Assembly: GCF_938039775.1 (NCBI RefSeq)
Contig: NZ_CALHTQ010000129.1
Location: 1-11,042, forward strand
DNA: 11,042 nt
Direction: 5' to 3'
Source: an uncultured Mogibacterium sp.
GTDB taxonomy: Bacteria > Bacillota_A > Clostridia > Peptostreptococcales > Anaerovoracaceae
Shown here: piece by piece, positions 1 to 6,778 of the stretch
Numbering within the stretch: position 1 is the first letter of the stretch
Layout: every line of letters begins with the position of its first letter
Position numbers and translations under genes: made by a program
The notes under the pieces: model-generated
What the model was told of the DNA's origin: nothing
Seen by the model: only the letters and a program-made list of their open reading frames with translations
Databases searched by the model: none

Positions 1-276
1 ACAAAAAGACGCATAACATTCGAATATGCACTAATTGACGGTGTAAACGATCAACCGCATCATGCCTGTGAACTCGCGTGTCATTTGAAAGGTTGGCTAA
101 CACACGTCAATCTAATTCCTTTAAATGAGGTTGATGGCACGGGTTACAGGACGTCGCTTAAGACGAACGTCAGAAACTTTGCGTCTCTCCTTGAAGAAAA
201 AGGGATAACAGTATCCGTTAGACGAACTCTTGGCACAGATATTGATGCCGCATGCGGACAGTTAAGACTGCGATAA
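1..276 (+). CDS. rlmN: 23S rRNA (adenine2503-C2)/tRNA adenine37 methyltransferase RlmN, C-terminal part
   Basis: The frame is open from base 1, so the gene starts upstream and only the last 91 residues are visible. They match the C-terminal third of RlmN, the radical-SAM enzyme that adds a methyl group to C2 of A2503 in 23S rRNA and A37 of some tRNAs. Recognisable blocks are the strand [15 protein letters not shown] (fragment residues 3-17), HVNLIPLN (35-42), and the C-terminal [16 protein letters not shown] (73-88). Cys85 of the fragment (TGC at 253-255) corresponds to the conserved cysteine that resolves the methyl-RNA intermediate in RlmN. The radical-SAM CxxxCxxC cluster motif lies outside the window. 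The gene ends with three consecutive in-frame TAA codons (274-282) and a terminator follows directly, so it probably closes its own transcript and is not part of the plsX operon. Cfr, a related enzyme, is less likely because the housekeeping context and the [11 protein letters not shown] tail fit RlmN. Confidence 0.95.
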   Translation, partial: TKRRITFEYALIDGVNDQPHHACELACHLKGWLTHVNLIPLNEVDGTGYRTSLKTNVRNFASLLEEKGITVSVRRTLGTDIDAACGQLRLR

Positions 277-294
277 TAATAAGAATAATTCTGT

Positions 295-325
295 AGTGCT
301 GCTTTGAAAAATGCAGCACTTTTTT
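295..325 (+). terminator. Rho-independent terminator after rlmN
   Basis: An 8-bp perfect stem (AGTGCTGC at 295-302, GCAGCACT at 313-320) with a 10-base loop is followed by five more T residues (321-325). It sits 19 bases after the rlmN stop codon and ends that transcription unit before the plsX promoter. Confidence 0.92.
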
Positions 326-376
326 ATAAATGAAAAATCTTAGATAGCTTTAAATATCGCATGTTTTGGCGTTTTA

Positions 377-385
377 TGTTATAAT
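377..385 (+). promoter_or_regulatory. Extended -10 promoter for the plsX operon
   Basis: TGTTATAAT is a perfect extended -10 element (TG, one base, TATAAT) of a sigma-A type promoter. No good -35 box lies 16-18 bases upstream; the best (TCGCAT, 357-362) matches only two positions, which is tolerated when the extended -10 is perfect. Transcription would start near 391-393, leaving a leader of about 110 bases before plsX. A second, weaker TG-T-TATATA occurs at 431-439. Confidence 0.7.
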
Positions 386-478
386 AATGTGCTAATTTAA
401 GGCTTGTTTTAAATGTTTATTACGTGGTGCTGTTATATACAGTAGTGATAGACTTAGAACTATGAAGGGACTAGCTTG

Positions 479-489
479 CGTAATTTACG
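479..489. promoter_or_regulatory. Small palindrome next to the plsX ribosome binding site
   Basis: CGTAATTTACG is a perfect inverted repeat of 5-base arms around one T. It lies in the leader six bases before the GGAGGG element. It could be a protein-binding half-site pair or chance; it does not resemble the published Bacillus FapR operator, which would have been the expected regulator site upstream of plsX. Confidence 0.3.
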
Positions 490-495
490 AATCAT

Positions 496-501
496 GGAGG
501 G
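496..501 (+). promoter_or_regulatory. plsX Shine-Dalgarno
   Basis: GGAGGG ends only three bases before the ATG at 505, a shorter spacing than the usual 5-9. The start is still the best one because the protein begins exactly as PlsX family members do (MRILIDGMGGDHAP). Confidence 0.75.
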
Positions 502-504
502 ACT

Positions 505-1539
505 ATGAGAATACTAATCGATGGTATGGGCGGAGATCACGCTCCTCAGGAAATAGTAAAGGGTGCAATTCAGGCGGCAAGAGAGATAGACGATACAGTT
601 GTAATCATTGGCGCTGAACATTTAATAAAAGAAGAACTGAATACTCAGAAATGGGATGGAGTAAATATAGAAGTTGTGAACGCAACTGAAGTTATTACCA
701 ATAACGAATCTCCGGCAATGGCTGTTCGTAAGAAAAAGGATTCGACTATTAATCGTGGTATGAAGATGGTCAAAGAAGGCGAAGCAGATGTCTTCATCTC
801 CGGTGGAAGTACAGGTGCGCTTCTTGCAGCAGGGCTTCTTGGACTAGGACGTATCAAAGGAATAAAGAGACCTGCGATAGCAGCTTTTTTTCCACAGATA
901 GGAAAAGATGATACAACTCTTCTCTTAGACTGCGGGGCTAACGTGGACTGTAAGCCAGAATTTTTATACCAATTCGGTGTTATGGGAAGTATTTTCGTAC
1001 AGAACGTTAAAGACAAGGAAAGACCTAATGTTAGGCTTCTAAATGTCGGTGCGGAGGCTGAAAAAGGCGATGAACTTCATAAGGAAGCATATGAGCTACT
1101 AGCAAATAGTTCGATTAATTTCCAGGGCAATGTCGAAGGACGTGATGTTGTAGCCGGAATTTGTGATGTTGTTGTTACAGATGGATTCTCAGGAAATATC
1201 TTCCTTAAGAGCTCAGAGGGGCTTGCTCTATCAATTATGGGTAGACTTAAAGAAGTGCTGATGGGTGGAACTATATCCAAGATAGCAGCACTACTACTAG
1301 CAAAGCAGCTTAAAGGGATGAAAAAGGACTTCGATTACTCTGAGGAAGGTGGAGCTCCGATACTCGGACTTAAGGGACCTGTTCTTAAAATACATGGAAG
1401 TTCAAAGGCATATGCTGTTTATAATGCCATTCTCAAAGCTAGAGATTACGTTGAGTCAGATGTAACTGGCAAGATTGAAAAGGCAATTGCTGAAAGCGAT
1501 GAGATTGGTAGCGATGAATTAGTTAAACCAGAAGTTTAA
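505..1539 (+). CDS. plsX: Phosphate acyltransferase PlsX
   Basis: PlsX converts acyl-ACP and inorganic phosphate into acyl-phosphate, the acyl donor used by PlsY in the first step of phospholipid synthesis; it is a peripheral membrane enzyme. The 344-residue product has the family's usual length. Motifs in order are DGMGGDHAP (6-14), SGGSTGA (99-105), LLDCGAN (140-146), NVGAEAEKG (180-188), VVTDGFSGN (223-231) and GGAPILGLKGPVLKIHGSS (282-300). It is the first gene after the extended -10 promoter and heads the operon. In many Firmicutes acpP, for the acyl carrier protein, lies between plsX and rnc; here that gene is absent and only 56 bases separate plsX from rnc. The partner enzyme PlsY is encoded about 6.5 kb downstream in the same apparent transcript. 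Confidence 0.97.
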   Translation: MRILIDGMGGDHAPQEIVKGAIQAAREIDDTVVIIGAEHLIKEELNTQKWDGVNIEVVNATEVITNNESPAMAVRKKKDSTINRGMKMVKEGEADVFISGGSTGALLAAGLLGLGRIKGIKRPAIAAFFPQIGKDDTTLLLDCGANVDCKPEFLYQFGVMGSIFVQNVKDKERPNVRLLNVGAEAEKGDELHKEAYELLANSSINFQGNVEGRDVVAGICDVVVTDGFSGNIFLKSSEGLALSIMGRLKEVLMGGTISKIAALLLAKQLKGMKKDFDYSEEGGAPILGLKGPVLKIHGSSKAYAVYNAILKARDYVESDVTGKIEKAIAESDEIGSDELVKPEV

Positions 1540-1540
1540 C
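1522..1540 (+). repeat. Inverted repeat straddling the plsX stop codon
   Basis: GTTAAAC (1522-1528) and GTTTAAC (1534-1540) form a perfect 7-bp stem with a five-base loop that includes the plsX TAA at 1537-1539. Only two pairs are G-C and no T run follows, so it is a poor terminator. It could be an mRNA end-processing or stability hairpin, or chance. Confidence 0.4.
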
Positions 1541-1595
1541 ATATTAATTCTGCTAGATAAAACGTTAATGCTTTTAATTCGAGAATGTTAGGTTT

Positions 1596-2279
1596 ATGAA
1601 CAGCTTAGAAAAGAAACTAGGATATAAATTTAATAATAGAAAGTTACTTGAGATAGCTCTCACACACAGCTCTTATGCATCTGAGCATGGCAAAAGCTAT
1701 GAGTTTAATAACGAGAGACTTGAGTTTCTTGGAGATGCGTTCCTCGATGCCATAGTTGGTAAAAAGATCTTTGTTATTATGCAAGAGGCCAATGAAGGTA
1801 TTCTCTCTAAGACTAGAGCTGATGTTGTATGTGAGAAGTCTCTTGCAGATGTTGCACAAACATTAGGCGTTGGTGAATATCTTAGACTAGGCAAGGGTGA
1901 AGTTAACGGTGGTGGCAGACAAAAGGCTTCAATTGTCGGAGACGCTGTAGAAGCATTAATTGGTGCGATGATAATTGATGGTGGATATGAAGAAGCTGAG
2001 AAAGTTGTTTTAGATTTATTTGCTGATAAGATTAGACTTGCGATAAAAGGGGAACTCCACAAAGATTATAAGACACATTTGCAGGAGAAGCTGCAAGACC
2101 TTATAAAAGGTGTTCACATAGAGTATAAGTTAATGCGTGAGGAAGGTCCCGACCATAGGAAAGAATTCGTCACAGCTGTTTTGGCGAACGGCGAAGAACT
2201 TGGCCGAGGCGTAGGAAATAGTAAGAAGGAATCAGAGCAAGCAGCAGCAGCCAATGCGCTTACGAAGGGAGATATATAG
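1596..2279 (+). CDS. rnc: Ribonuclease III
   Basis: RNase III cleaves double-stranded RNA, including the processing stems of the rRNA precursor. The 227-residue product has the standard two-part architecture. The nuclease domain (about 1-150) carries the signature NERLEFLGDA (39-48), with metal-binding acidic residues Glu40, Glu43, Asp47, Glu67, Asp116 and Glu119 in the places expected from the E. coli enzyme. A double-stranded RNA-binding domain follows (about 157-225), with GPDHRKEF (184-191) and KKESEQAAA (210-218). The ATG at 1596 gives the usual N-terminus (LEKKLGYKFNNRKLLEIALTHSSY region). Its Shine-Dalgarno is weak (TTAGG just upstream), so translation may be modest or coupled. The rnc-smc-ftsY order is typical of Firmicutes. 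Confidence 0.97.
   Translation: MNSLEKKLGYKFNNRKLLEIALTHSSYASEHGKSYEFNNERLEFLGDAFLDAIVGKKIFVIMQEANEGILSKTRADVVCEKSLADVAQTLGVGEYLRLGKGEVNGGGRQKASIVGDAVEALIGAMIIDGGYEEAEKVVLDLFADKIRLAIKGELHKDYKTHLQEKLQDLIKGVHIEYKLMREEGPDHRKEFVTAVLANGEELGRGVGNSKKESEQAAAANALTKGDI
2267..2271 (+). promoter_or_regulatory. Shine-Dalgarno that decides the smc TTG start
   Basis: GGGAG inside the end of rnc lies nine bases before TTG at 2281. The only longer start, ATG 2254, lies upstream of this site, lacks a Shine-Dalgarno and would add nine residues that are foreign to the family. Confidence 0.7.
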
Positions 2280-2280
2280 C

Positions 2281-5200
2281 TTGTATTTTAAACGAATAGA
2301 GCTACAGGGATTCAAGTCATTTGCAGATCCCGTAACAATCGACTTAAATGACGGAATAACATGCATTGTAGGACCTAATGGAAGTGGAAAGAGTAACATC
2401 AGTGACGCACTTCGCTGGGTTCTTGGTGAACAGAGTCCCAAATCGCTTCGAGGCGGTAAGATGGATGATGTTATATTTGCAGGAACTGCGACCAGAAAGC
2501 CTAAGGGAATGGCCGAAGTTTCTCTTGTTATAGACAATTCACTTGCGATTCTCCCATTAGAATATAACGAAGTTCAAGTAACTCGCCGTATGTATAGATC
2601 TGGTGAGAGCGAATATCTTATAAATGGCAATCAGTGTAGATTAAGAGACATTAAAGAGCTGTTTATGGACACTGGAATAGGTGTTGACGGATACTCAATT
2701 ATTGGACAAGGCAAGATTCAGGAAATTGTCAGCACAAAGCCTGAAAATCGAAGAGAAATATTCGAAGAGGCTGCAGGTGTCGTTTTATACAAGAGCAGAA
2801 AGGCAGAAGCAGAAAGGAAGTTAGCTGCTGCATCTGATAATCTTGAGCGTGTTAAGGACATCATCGCTGAGATTGAAGGTCGTATAGGAACACTTAAGAA
2901 TGAGTCCGAAAAGGCGAGTGAATATATCGTTCTGCGTGATAGATACAAATACGTAGGTGTTAACATCATTATTCATAATATAGATGGGCTTATTCGTTCT
3001 GTTGAAAATTCTCGGAATGAGCTTATCGAAATGGAAGATAAGCTTAAAGAGATGGACGTAAAATCTGAAGAGCTTGAACTTCAAATTGAGGGAATCAGAG
3101 ATAGGTCTTCAGAGTTGGACCAGGCATATGAAGATGCAAATGCTGAGCTTTTAAATAATATTGAAGAACTAAATACCATCACAAGCCGCGGGCAGGTAAA
3201 CGAAGAAAAGATTCAGGGGATTGAACGTGAGCTAGCTAGACTCGAATCTGTTATCGAAGAGACGAAAAACAAACTCGAGGCAGAAAACAACAACTTTGCA
3301 GAACTTGAAGCAAATGAAAAATCATACAGAGCTGAGAAAGAGCAAGCATTAGCTGCTTTGCAGGAAGCTGAAGACGATTTTAATGATAGTAGACGCAAGC
3401 TTGAGGCTATCAACTCTGAAATTGATAATAGCAAGGACGCTATCATCAGTCTGAGCAATAAGAATATTACTAGGAAAGCAGACATCTCAACTCTAGAGAA
3501 TTATGTAACTACGCTAAATGACAGAAAAGAGAAGCTTAGCGAGGAGTATTGCGGTAAAGACGAGACTGATGCTGAGAATGCTCGCCAGTTAAAACAGCTA
3601 GAAAACCAGTATAGCGAAGTAGCGAGTAGGCAGAACGGTGTAGCCAGTAATATTAACGAGATTGTTGCAAACATAAGATTGCTAGAAGAACAGGTTAGTA
3701 ATAGTGTCAAACAGATAGAAGATATCAGCAATAAGTACAATAGAACTCTTGCTCGTAAAAACACCATCGAAGAGATGGAGAGCAACTATGAGGGATATAA
3801 TAATGCTGTTAGATCTCTTATGAAACAGCATACTAGTGGCATTATTGGCACAGTTTCAGATTTAATAAAGGTTCCAGCTGGATATGAGGTTGCAACCGAA
3901 ACTGCACTTGGGGTGGCGATGCAGAACATCATCTGTGATGATGATTCTTCGGCAAAGTCTGCAGTAAGATGGCTAAAGGATAATAAGGCGGGTAGAGCTA
4001 CATTTCTACCACTTTCGTCTATCAGATATAGTAAGCAGTATCCAGAGCGTGAGATTGAAAATGCTCCTGGGTATCTTGGAGTTGCCTCAGAAATAGTTGA
4101 AACTGAAGATAAATACCACGGCATACTAGAGTATTTGCTCGGACGTGTTATCTTTACTAGCAATATGGATGATGCAGTTAGAATTTCTAAGATGACTAAC
4201 AAGGGCTACAGAATTGTTACCATCGATGGTGAGATAATTAACTCAAGTGGTGCAATTACTGGTGGAAAATTTAAGAATAAGTCTGCTAATATACTCGAGC
4301 GTAAGAATGAAATAAAGGAATTGAGTGAAGCCGCTGAGAATTATAAAGAGCAGATTGCTGCACTTAGAGAAGAAATTGCTTCCACTAATAGTAAAATCGC
4401 AGAGCTCAAAGAGTCTAGAGGAAAAGCATACGATGAGCTACAGCAGGTAGAAGTTGACAAGGGCGTAATCGGTAGTGAACTTGAGAGAATTAAAAAGCTG
4501 ACAGATGATGCAGGCGCCCATAAGGATCAGTATGCAATTGAAATTGAGACTCTTAATGGAGATATCCAAAGAGCCGATGAGATGGTCAGTAAGCATAAAT
4601 CTGAAATCGCAGATACTGAAGCAGAAATCACTAGACTTAATGCTCATATTGAGGAGCTCATGGGTGAAGCTGAGAAGTACGACACTCGTGTAAACAAGCT
4701 TCGTGAGATAACACTAGAAAATAAGCTTCAACTAAGTGAGCAGGATGCGAGAATTCTCGGCTTAAATGAGCTCATAGAACGTGTTAGAGACACTATTACA
4801 GACCTCGAAAACGAGTTGGAGGATTCTACGGAATCTTACAAAGTGCTTAAGGAGAAGCATCATATGCTTACCAGCAGCGATGCCGAATCGAGCGAGAAGA
4901 TTGCACAGCTGACTGAGCTTAAGCAAGGTCTCGAAAATCGTATAAAGGTTCTGGGAGAATCTATTGACGAAAATAATAAAGCTTACGAAGAGGCTATCAG
5001 AGATCAAAAGATACTCGCACATGATTTAAATGATCTGCATGATGCTAAGTATAAGCTAGAGGTAAAGAGCGCCAAGAACGAAACTCTGCTAGATACACAG
5101 AAAGATAAGCTATGGGATGAGTTTGAAGTTTCATTCGCAGAAGCGCAGGACATCAGAGATGATGACTTTGGTATCACAGCCGGCAATAAAGAAGCTAAAG

Positions 5201-5847
5201 AAATCAAACTTCGTTTGGCGGAGCTAGGAGACGTAAATATCTCTTCTATTGAAGAATATAAGTCAGTAAGCAAGCGATACGACTTTATGACAGCACAGGA
5301 GAATGATATCTCTACTGCGATGAAAGAGCTTAGGTCGATTATTACCAACATGGAGCGTAATATTAGGGACAAGTTCAAAGAAAACTTCGATAAGGTAGTG
5401 ATTAACTTTGAGTATAGCTTCAGAGAGCTGTTTGGAGGCGGTCACGCAGAGCTTAGACTCGAAGATGAATCAGACCCGCTATCGTCAGGAATTGAGATTA
5501 TCGCACAGCCACCAGGCAAGAAACTCAAGAATATCAACCTGATGTCAGGTGGAGAGAAGACACTTACAGCCATTGCGCTGATGTTTGCTGTAATAAAGGC
5601 AAAACCAACACCTTTCTGCATACTTGATGAAGTAGAGGCTGCGCTTGATGAGGCAAATATCGAAAGATTCTCGAATTACCTCAAGCGTTTTGAAGATGTA
5701 CAGTTTGCTCTTATCACTCACCATAAGGCGACGATGGAACATGCTGATGTGCTCTACGGAGTAACGATGCCAGAACAGGGGATCTCTAGAGTGCTTTCGC
5801 TCAAGTTCGAAGATGGGTTTGACCCTAGCGAGTATTCAAACGAATAG
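2281..5847 (+). CDS. smc: Chromosome partition / condensin ATPase Smc
   Basis: Smc is the dimeric ATPase that, with ScpA and ScpB, extrudes DNA loops and organises the chromosome for segregation. From the TTG start the product is 1188 residues, close to the 1186 of Bacillus subtilis, and begins MYFKRIELQGFKSFAD like other Smc proteins. The N-terminal head has Walker A GPNGSGKS (31-38) and IGQGKIQEIV (about 141-150). A long coiled coil rich in Glu, Lys, Leu and Asn follows (about 165-505). The hinge runs from about 515 to 665, starting near GIIGTVSDLIKVPAGYE and ending in ITGGKF. A returning coiled coil (about 670-1020) leads to the C-terminal head, with ABC signature LMSGGEK (1087-1093) and Walker B FCILDE, whose Asp1116 and Glu1117 are the ATPase residues, followed by the D-loop ALDEAN. 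The TTG start is one base after the rnc stop, so the two are probably translationally coupled. scpA and scpB are not in the window. The frame is intact throughout. Confidence 0.97.
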   Translation: MYFKRIELQGFKSFADPVTIDLNDGITCIVGPNGSGKSNISDALRWVLGEQSPKSLRGGKMDDVIFAGTATRKPKGMAEVSLVIDNSLAILPLEYNEVQVTRRMYRSGESEYLINGNQCRLRDIKELFMDTGIGVDGYSIIGQGKIQEIVSTKPENRREIFEEAAGVVLYKSRKAEAERKLAAASDNLERVKDIIAEIEGRIGTLKNESEKASEYIVLRDRYKYVGVNIIIHNIDGLIRSVENSRNELIEMEDKLKEMDVKSEELELQIEGIRDRSSELDQAYEDANAELLNNIEELNTITSRGQVNEEKIQGIERELARLESVIEETKNKLEAENNNFAELEANEKSYRAEKEQALAALQEAEDDFNDSRRKLEAINSEIDNSKDAIISLSNKNITRKADISTLENYVTTLNDRKEKLSEEYCGKDETDAENARQLKQLENQYSEVASRQNGVASNINEIVANIRLLEEQVSNSVKQIEDISNKYNRTLARKNTIEEMESNYEGYNNAVRSLMKQHTSGIIGTVSDLIKVPAGYEVATETALGVAMQNIICDDDSSAKSAVRWLKDNKAGRATFLPLSSIRYSKQYPEREIENAPGYLGVASEIVETEDKYHGILEYLLGRVIFTSNMDDAVRISKMTNKGYRIVTIDGEIINSSGAITGGKFKNKSANILERKNEIKELSEAAENYKEQIAALREEIASTNSKIAELKESRGKAYDELQQVEVDKGVIGSELERIKKLTDDAGAHKDQYAIEIETLNGDIQRADEMVSKHKSEIADTEAEITRLNAHIEELMGEAEKYDTRVNKLREITLENKLQLSEQDARILGLNELIERVRDTITDLENELEDSTESYKVLKEKHHMLTSSDAESSEKIAQLTELKQGLENRIKVLGESIDENNKAYEEAIRDQKILAHDLNDLHDAKYKLEVKSAKNETLLDTQKDKLWDEFEVSFAEAQDIRDDDFGITAGNKEAKEIKLRLAELGDVNISSIEEYKSVSKRYDFMTAQENDISTAMKELRSIITNMERNIRDKFKENFDKVVINFEYSFRELFGGGHAELRLEDESDPLSSGIEIIAQPPGKKLKNINLMSGGEKTLTAIALMFAVIKAKPTPFCILDEVEAALDEANIERFSNYLKRFEDVQFALITHHKATMEHADVLYGVTMPEQGISRVLSLKFEDGFDPSEYSNE

Positions 5848-5864
5848 ATAACTTGTACAGTTAT
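5848..5864 (+). repeat. Small inverted repeat between smc and ftsY
   Basis: ATAACT (5848-5853) and AGTTAT (5859-5864) form a 6-bp A+T-rich stem around TGTAC. It starts right after the smc stop and lies seven bases before the ftsY ribosome binding site. No T run follows, so it is not a terminator. Its role, if any, is unknown. Confidence 0.35.
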
Positions 5865-5881
5865 AGCTGGAAAGGATAAAG

Positions 5882-6778
5882 ATGGGACTTTTTAAGGATA
5901 AAAGCACATTCAGAAAATTCACGGAAAAGGTTACAAATGTAATCGTTGGTAATCCCAATATTGATGAGGAGTTTTACGAGGAACTCGAGGAGTCGCTTGT
6001 AATATCTGATATCGGTATTGAAACGACTGATAAAATAATGGATATGCTCAAAAAACGCATTAATGCGAAGTATCTTACCAAGCCGGAAGATATTAAGAAA
6101 GCGCTTGCAGATGTGATAGCCGAAATAGTTGACAAAGGTGAGAGAAACAAATTGTCGACTGATTATCCACTCGTTATTCTTATGATTGGTATTAATGGTG
6201 GTGGCAAGACTACATCTATCGGTAAGCTTGCAAACCTCTTCAAAGAACGTGGACAGAGTGTTCTTCTCGCAGCAGCTGACACATTTAGAGCAGCGGCTGC
6301 AGATCAGCTTGTAGAATGGGGAACACGTTCGGGTGTTCGAGTTATTCGACACGAAGAGGGAACTGACCCAGCTGCAGTTATCTATGATGCTGTACAGTCG
6401 GCAAAGGCAAATAATATCGATGTTTTAATCTGTGACACTGCCGGTAGACTACAGAACAAAACTAACCTAATGAAGGAGCTGGAGAAAATGGACAAGATTA
6501 TTAGCCGTGAGTATCCCGAGGCTTCGAGAGAGACTTTAATTGTTCTAGATTCTACAACTGGCAAGAATGCAATAAGCCAGGCAAAAGAGTTTTCGGAAAT
6601 TGCTAATATTACTGGTATTGTACTCACTAAGCTTGATGGAACGGCGAGAGGTGGAATTTCAATTACAGTAACAGATGAATACGATCTTCCGATCAAACTT
6701 ATCGGCGTTGGTGAAGGAATACACGACCTAAAGGAGTTTGAACCACAGGAATTTGCAGGAGGTATTTTCGATGAGTAA
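5882..6778 (+). CDS. ftsY: Signal recognition particle receptor FtsY
   Basis: FtsY is the membrane-associated GTPase that docks the SRP-ribosome complex and hands nascent membrane proteins to SecYEG. The 298-residue protein is the compact form without a long acidic A domain. It has a short basic amphipathic N-terminus (MGLFKDKSTFRKFTEKV), which in related proteins contributes to membrane binding, a helical N domain (to about 85), and a GTPase G domain. The GTPase motifs are G1 GINGGGKT (103-110), DTFRAAA (133-139), G3 DTAGR (185-189), G4 TKLD (249-252) and GVGE (275-278). The start at 5882 has AAAGGA five bases upstream. The end overlaps der by eight bases. In many Firmicutes ylxM and ffh follow ftsY; here der follows instead. 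Ffh itself is excluded because there is no C-terminal methionine-rich M domain. Confidence 0.96.
   Translation: MGLFKDKSTFRKFTEKVTNVIVGNPNIDEEFYEELEESLVISDIGIETTDKIMDMLKKRINAKYLTKPEDIKKALADVIAEIVDKGERNKLSTDYPLVILMIGINGGGKTTSIGKLANLFKERGQSVLLAAADTFRAAAADQLVEWGTRSGVRVIRHEEGTDPAAVIYDAVQSAKANNIDVLICDTAGRLQNKTNLMKELEKMDKIISREYPEASRETLIVLDSTTGKNAISQAKEFSEIANITGIVLTKLDGTARGGISITVTDEYDLPIKLIGVGEGIHDLKEFEPQEFAGGIFDE
6757..6762 (+). promoter_or_regulatory. der Shine-Dalgarno
   Basis: A perfect AGGAGG inside the ftsY 3' end lies eight bases before ATG 6771. It selects that ATG over an upstream TTG at 6738 that would add eleven non-family residues. Confidence 0.88.

Larger units (their letters stand above)
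462..505 (+). repeat. Short imperfect direct repeat duplicating the plsX ribosome-binding context
   Basis: ATGAAGGGACTA (462-473) and ATGGAGGGACTA (494-505) match at 11 of 12 positions, 32 bases apart. The downstream copy contains the plsX Shine-Dalgarno and the first base of its start codon. The upstream copy carries a similar purine stretch but runs into ACTAG, so no start codon follows it. It could be a decayed duplication or chance. Confidence 0.5.

Noticed and set aside
413..445. A ten-codon leader peptide frame (MFITWCCYIQ) in the plsX leader, ending in the small hairpin at 428-444.
   Set aside because: Only a weak AAGG lies ten bases upstream, the residues show no run of one amino acid as in attenuators, and no competing terminator follows.
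462..617. A possible 51-codon upstream reading frame starting at ATG 462 and overlapping the beginning of plsX in another frame.
   Set aside because: It has no Shine-Dalgarno, mostly overlaps plsX, and its product resembles nothing I know.
2793..2817. A 9-bp direct repeat GCAGAAAGG in smc.
   Set aside because: It reflects the Arg-Lys-Ala-Glu pattern at the start of the coiled coil, which is normal for Smc.
3927..3943. A perfect inverted repeat CATCATC-TGT-GATGATG in the smc hinge region.
   Set aside because: It encodes the Ile-Ile-Cys-Asp-Asp-Asp stretch of the hinge, which forces these codons; there is no T run or other sign of function.
4505..4693. A 62-codon + strand frame inside smc in another phase.
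   Set aside because: It lies wholly within the Smc coiled coil, and its composition is explained by the repetitive Glu/Lys/Leu codons of smc.
5861..6352. A 163-codon open frame on the - strand opposite ftsY.
   Set aside because: It is a mirror of the ftsY codons, has no recognisable domain, and the + strand gene is certain. The same holds for the other long - strand frames opposite plsX, rnc, smc, der and plsY-gpsA.
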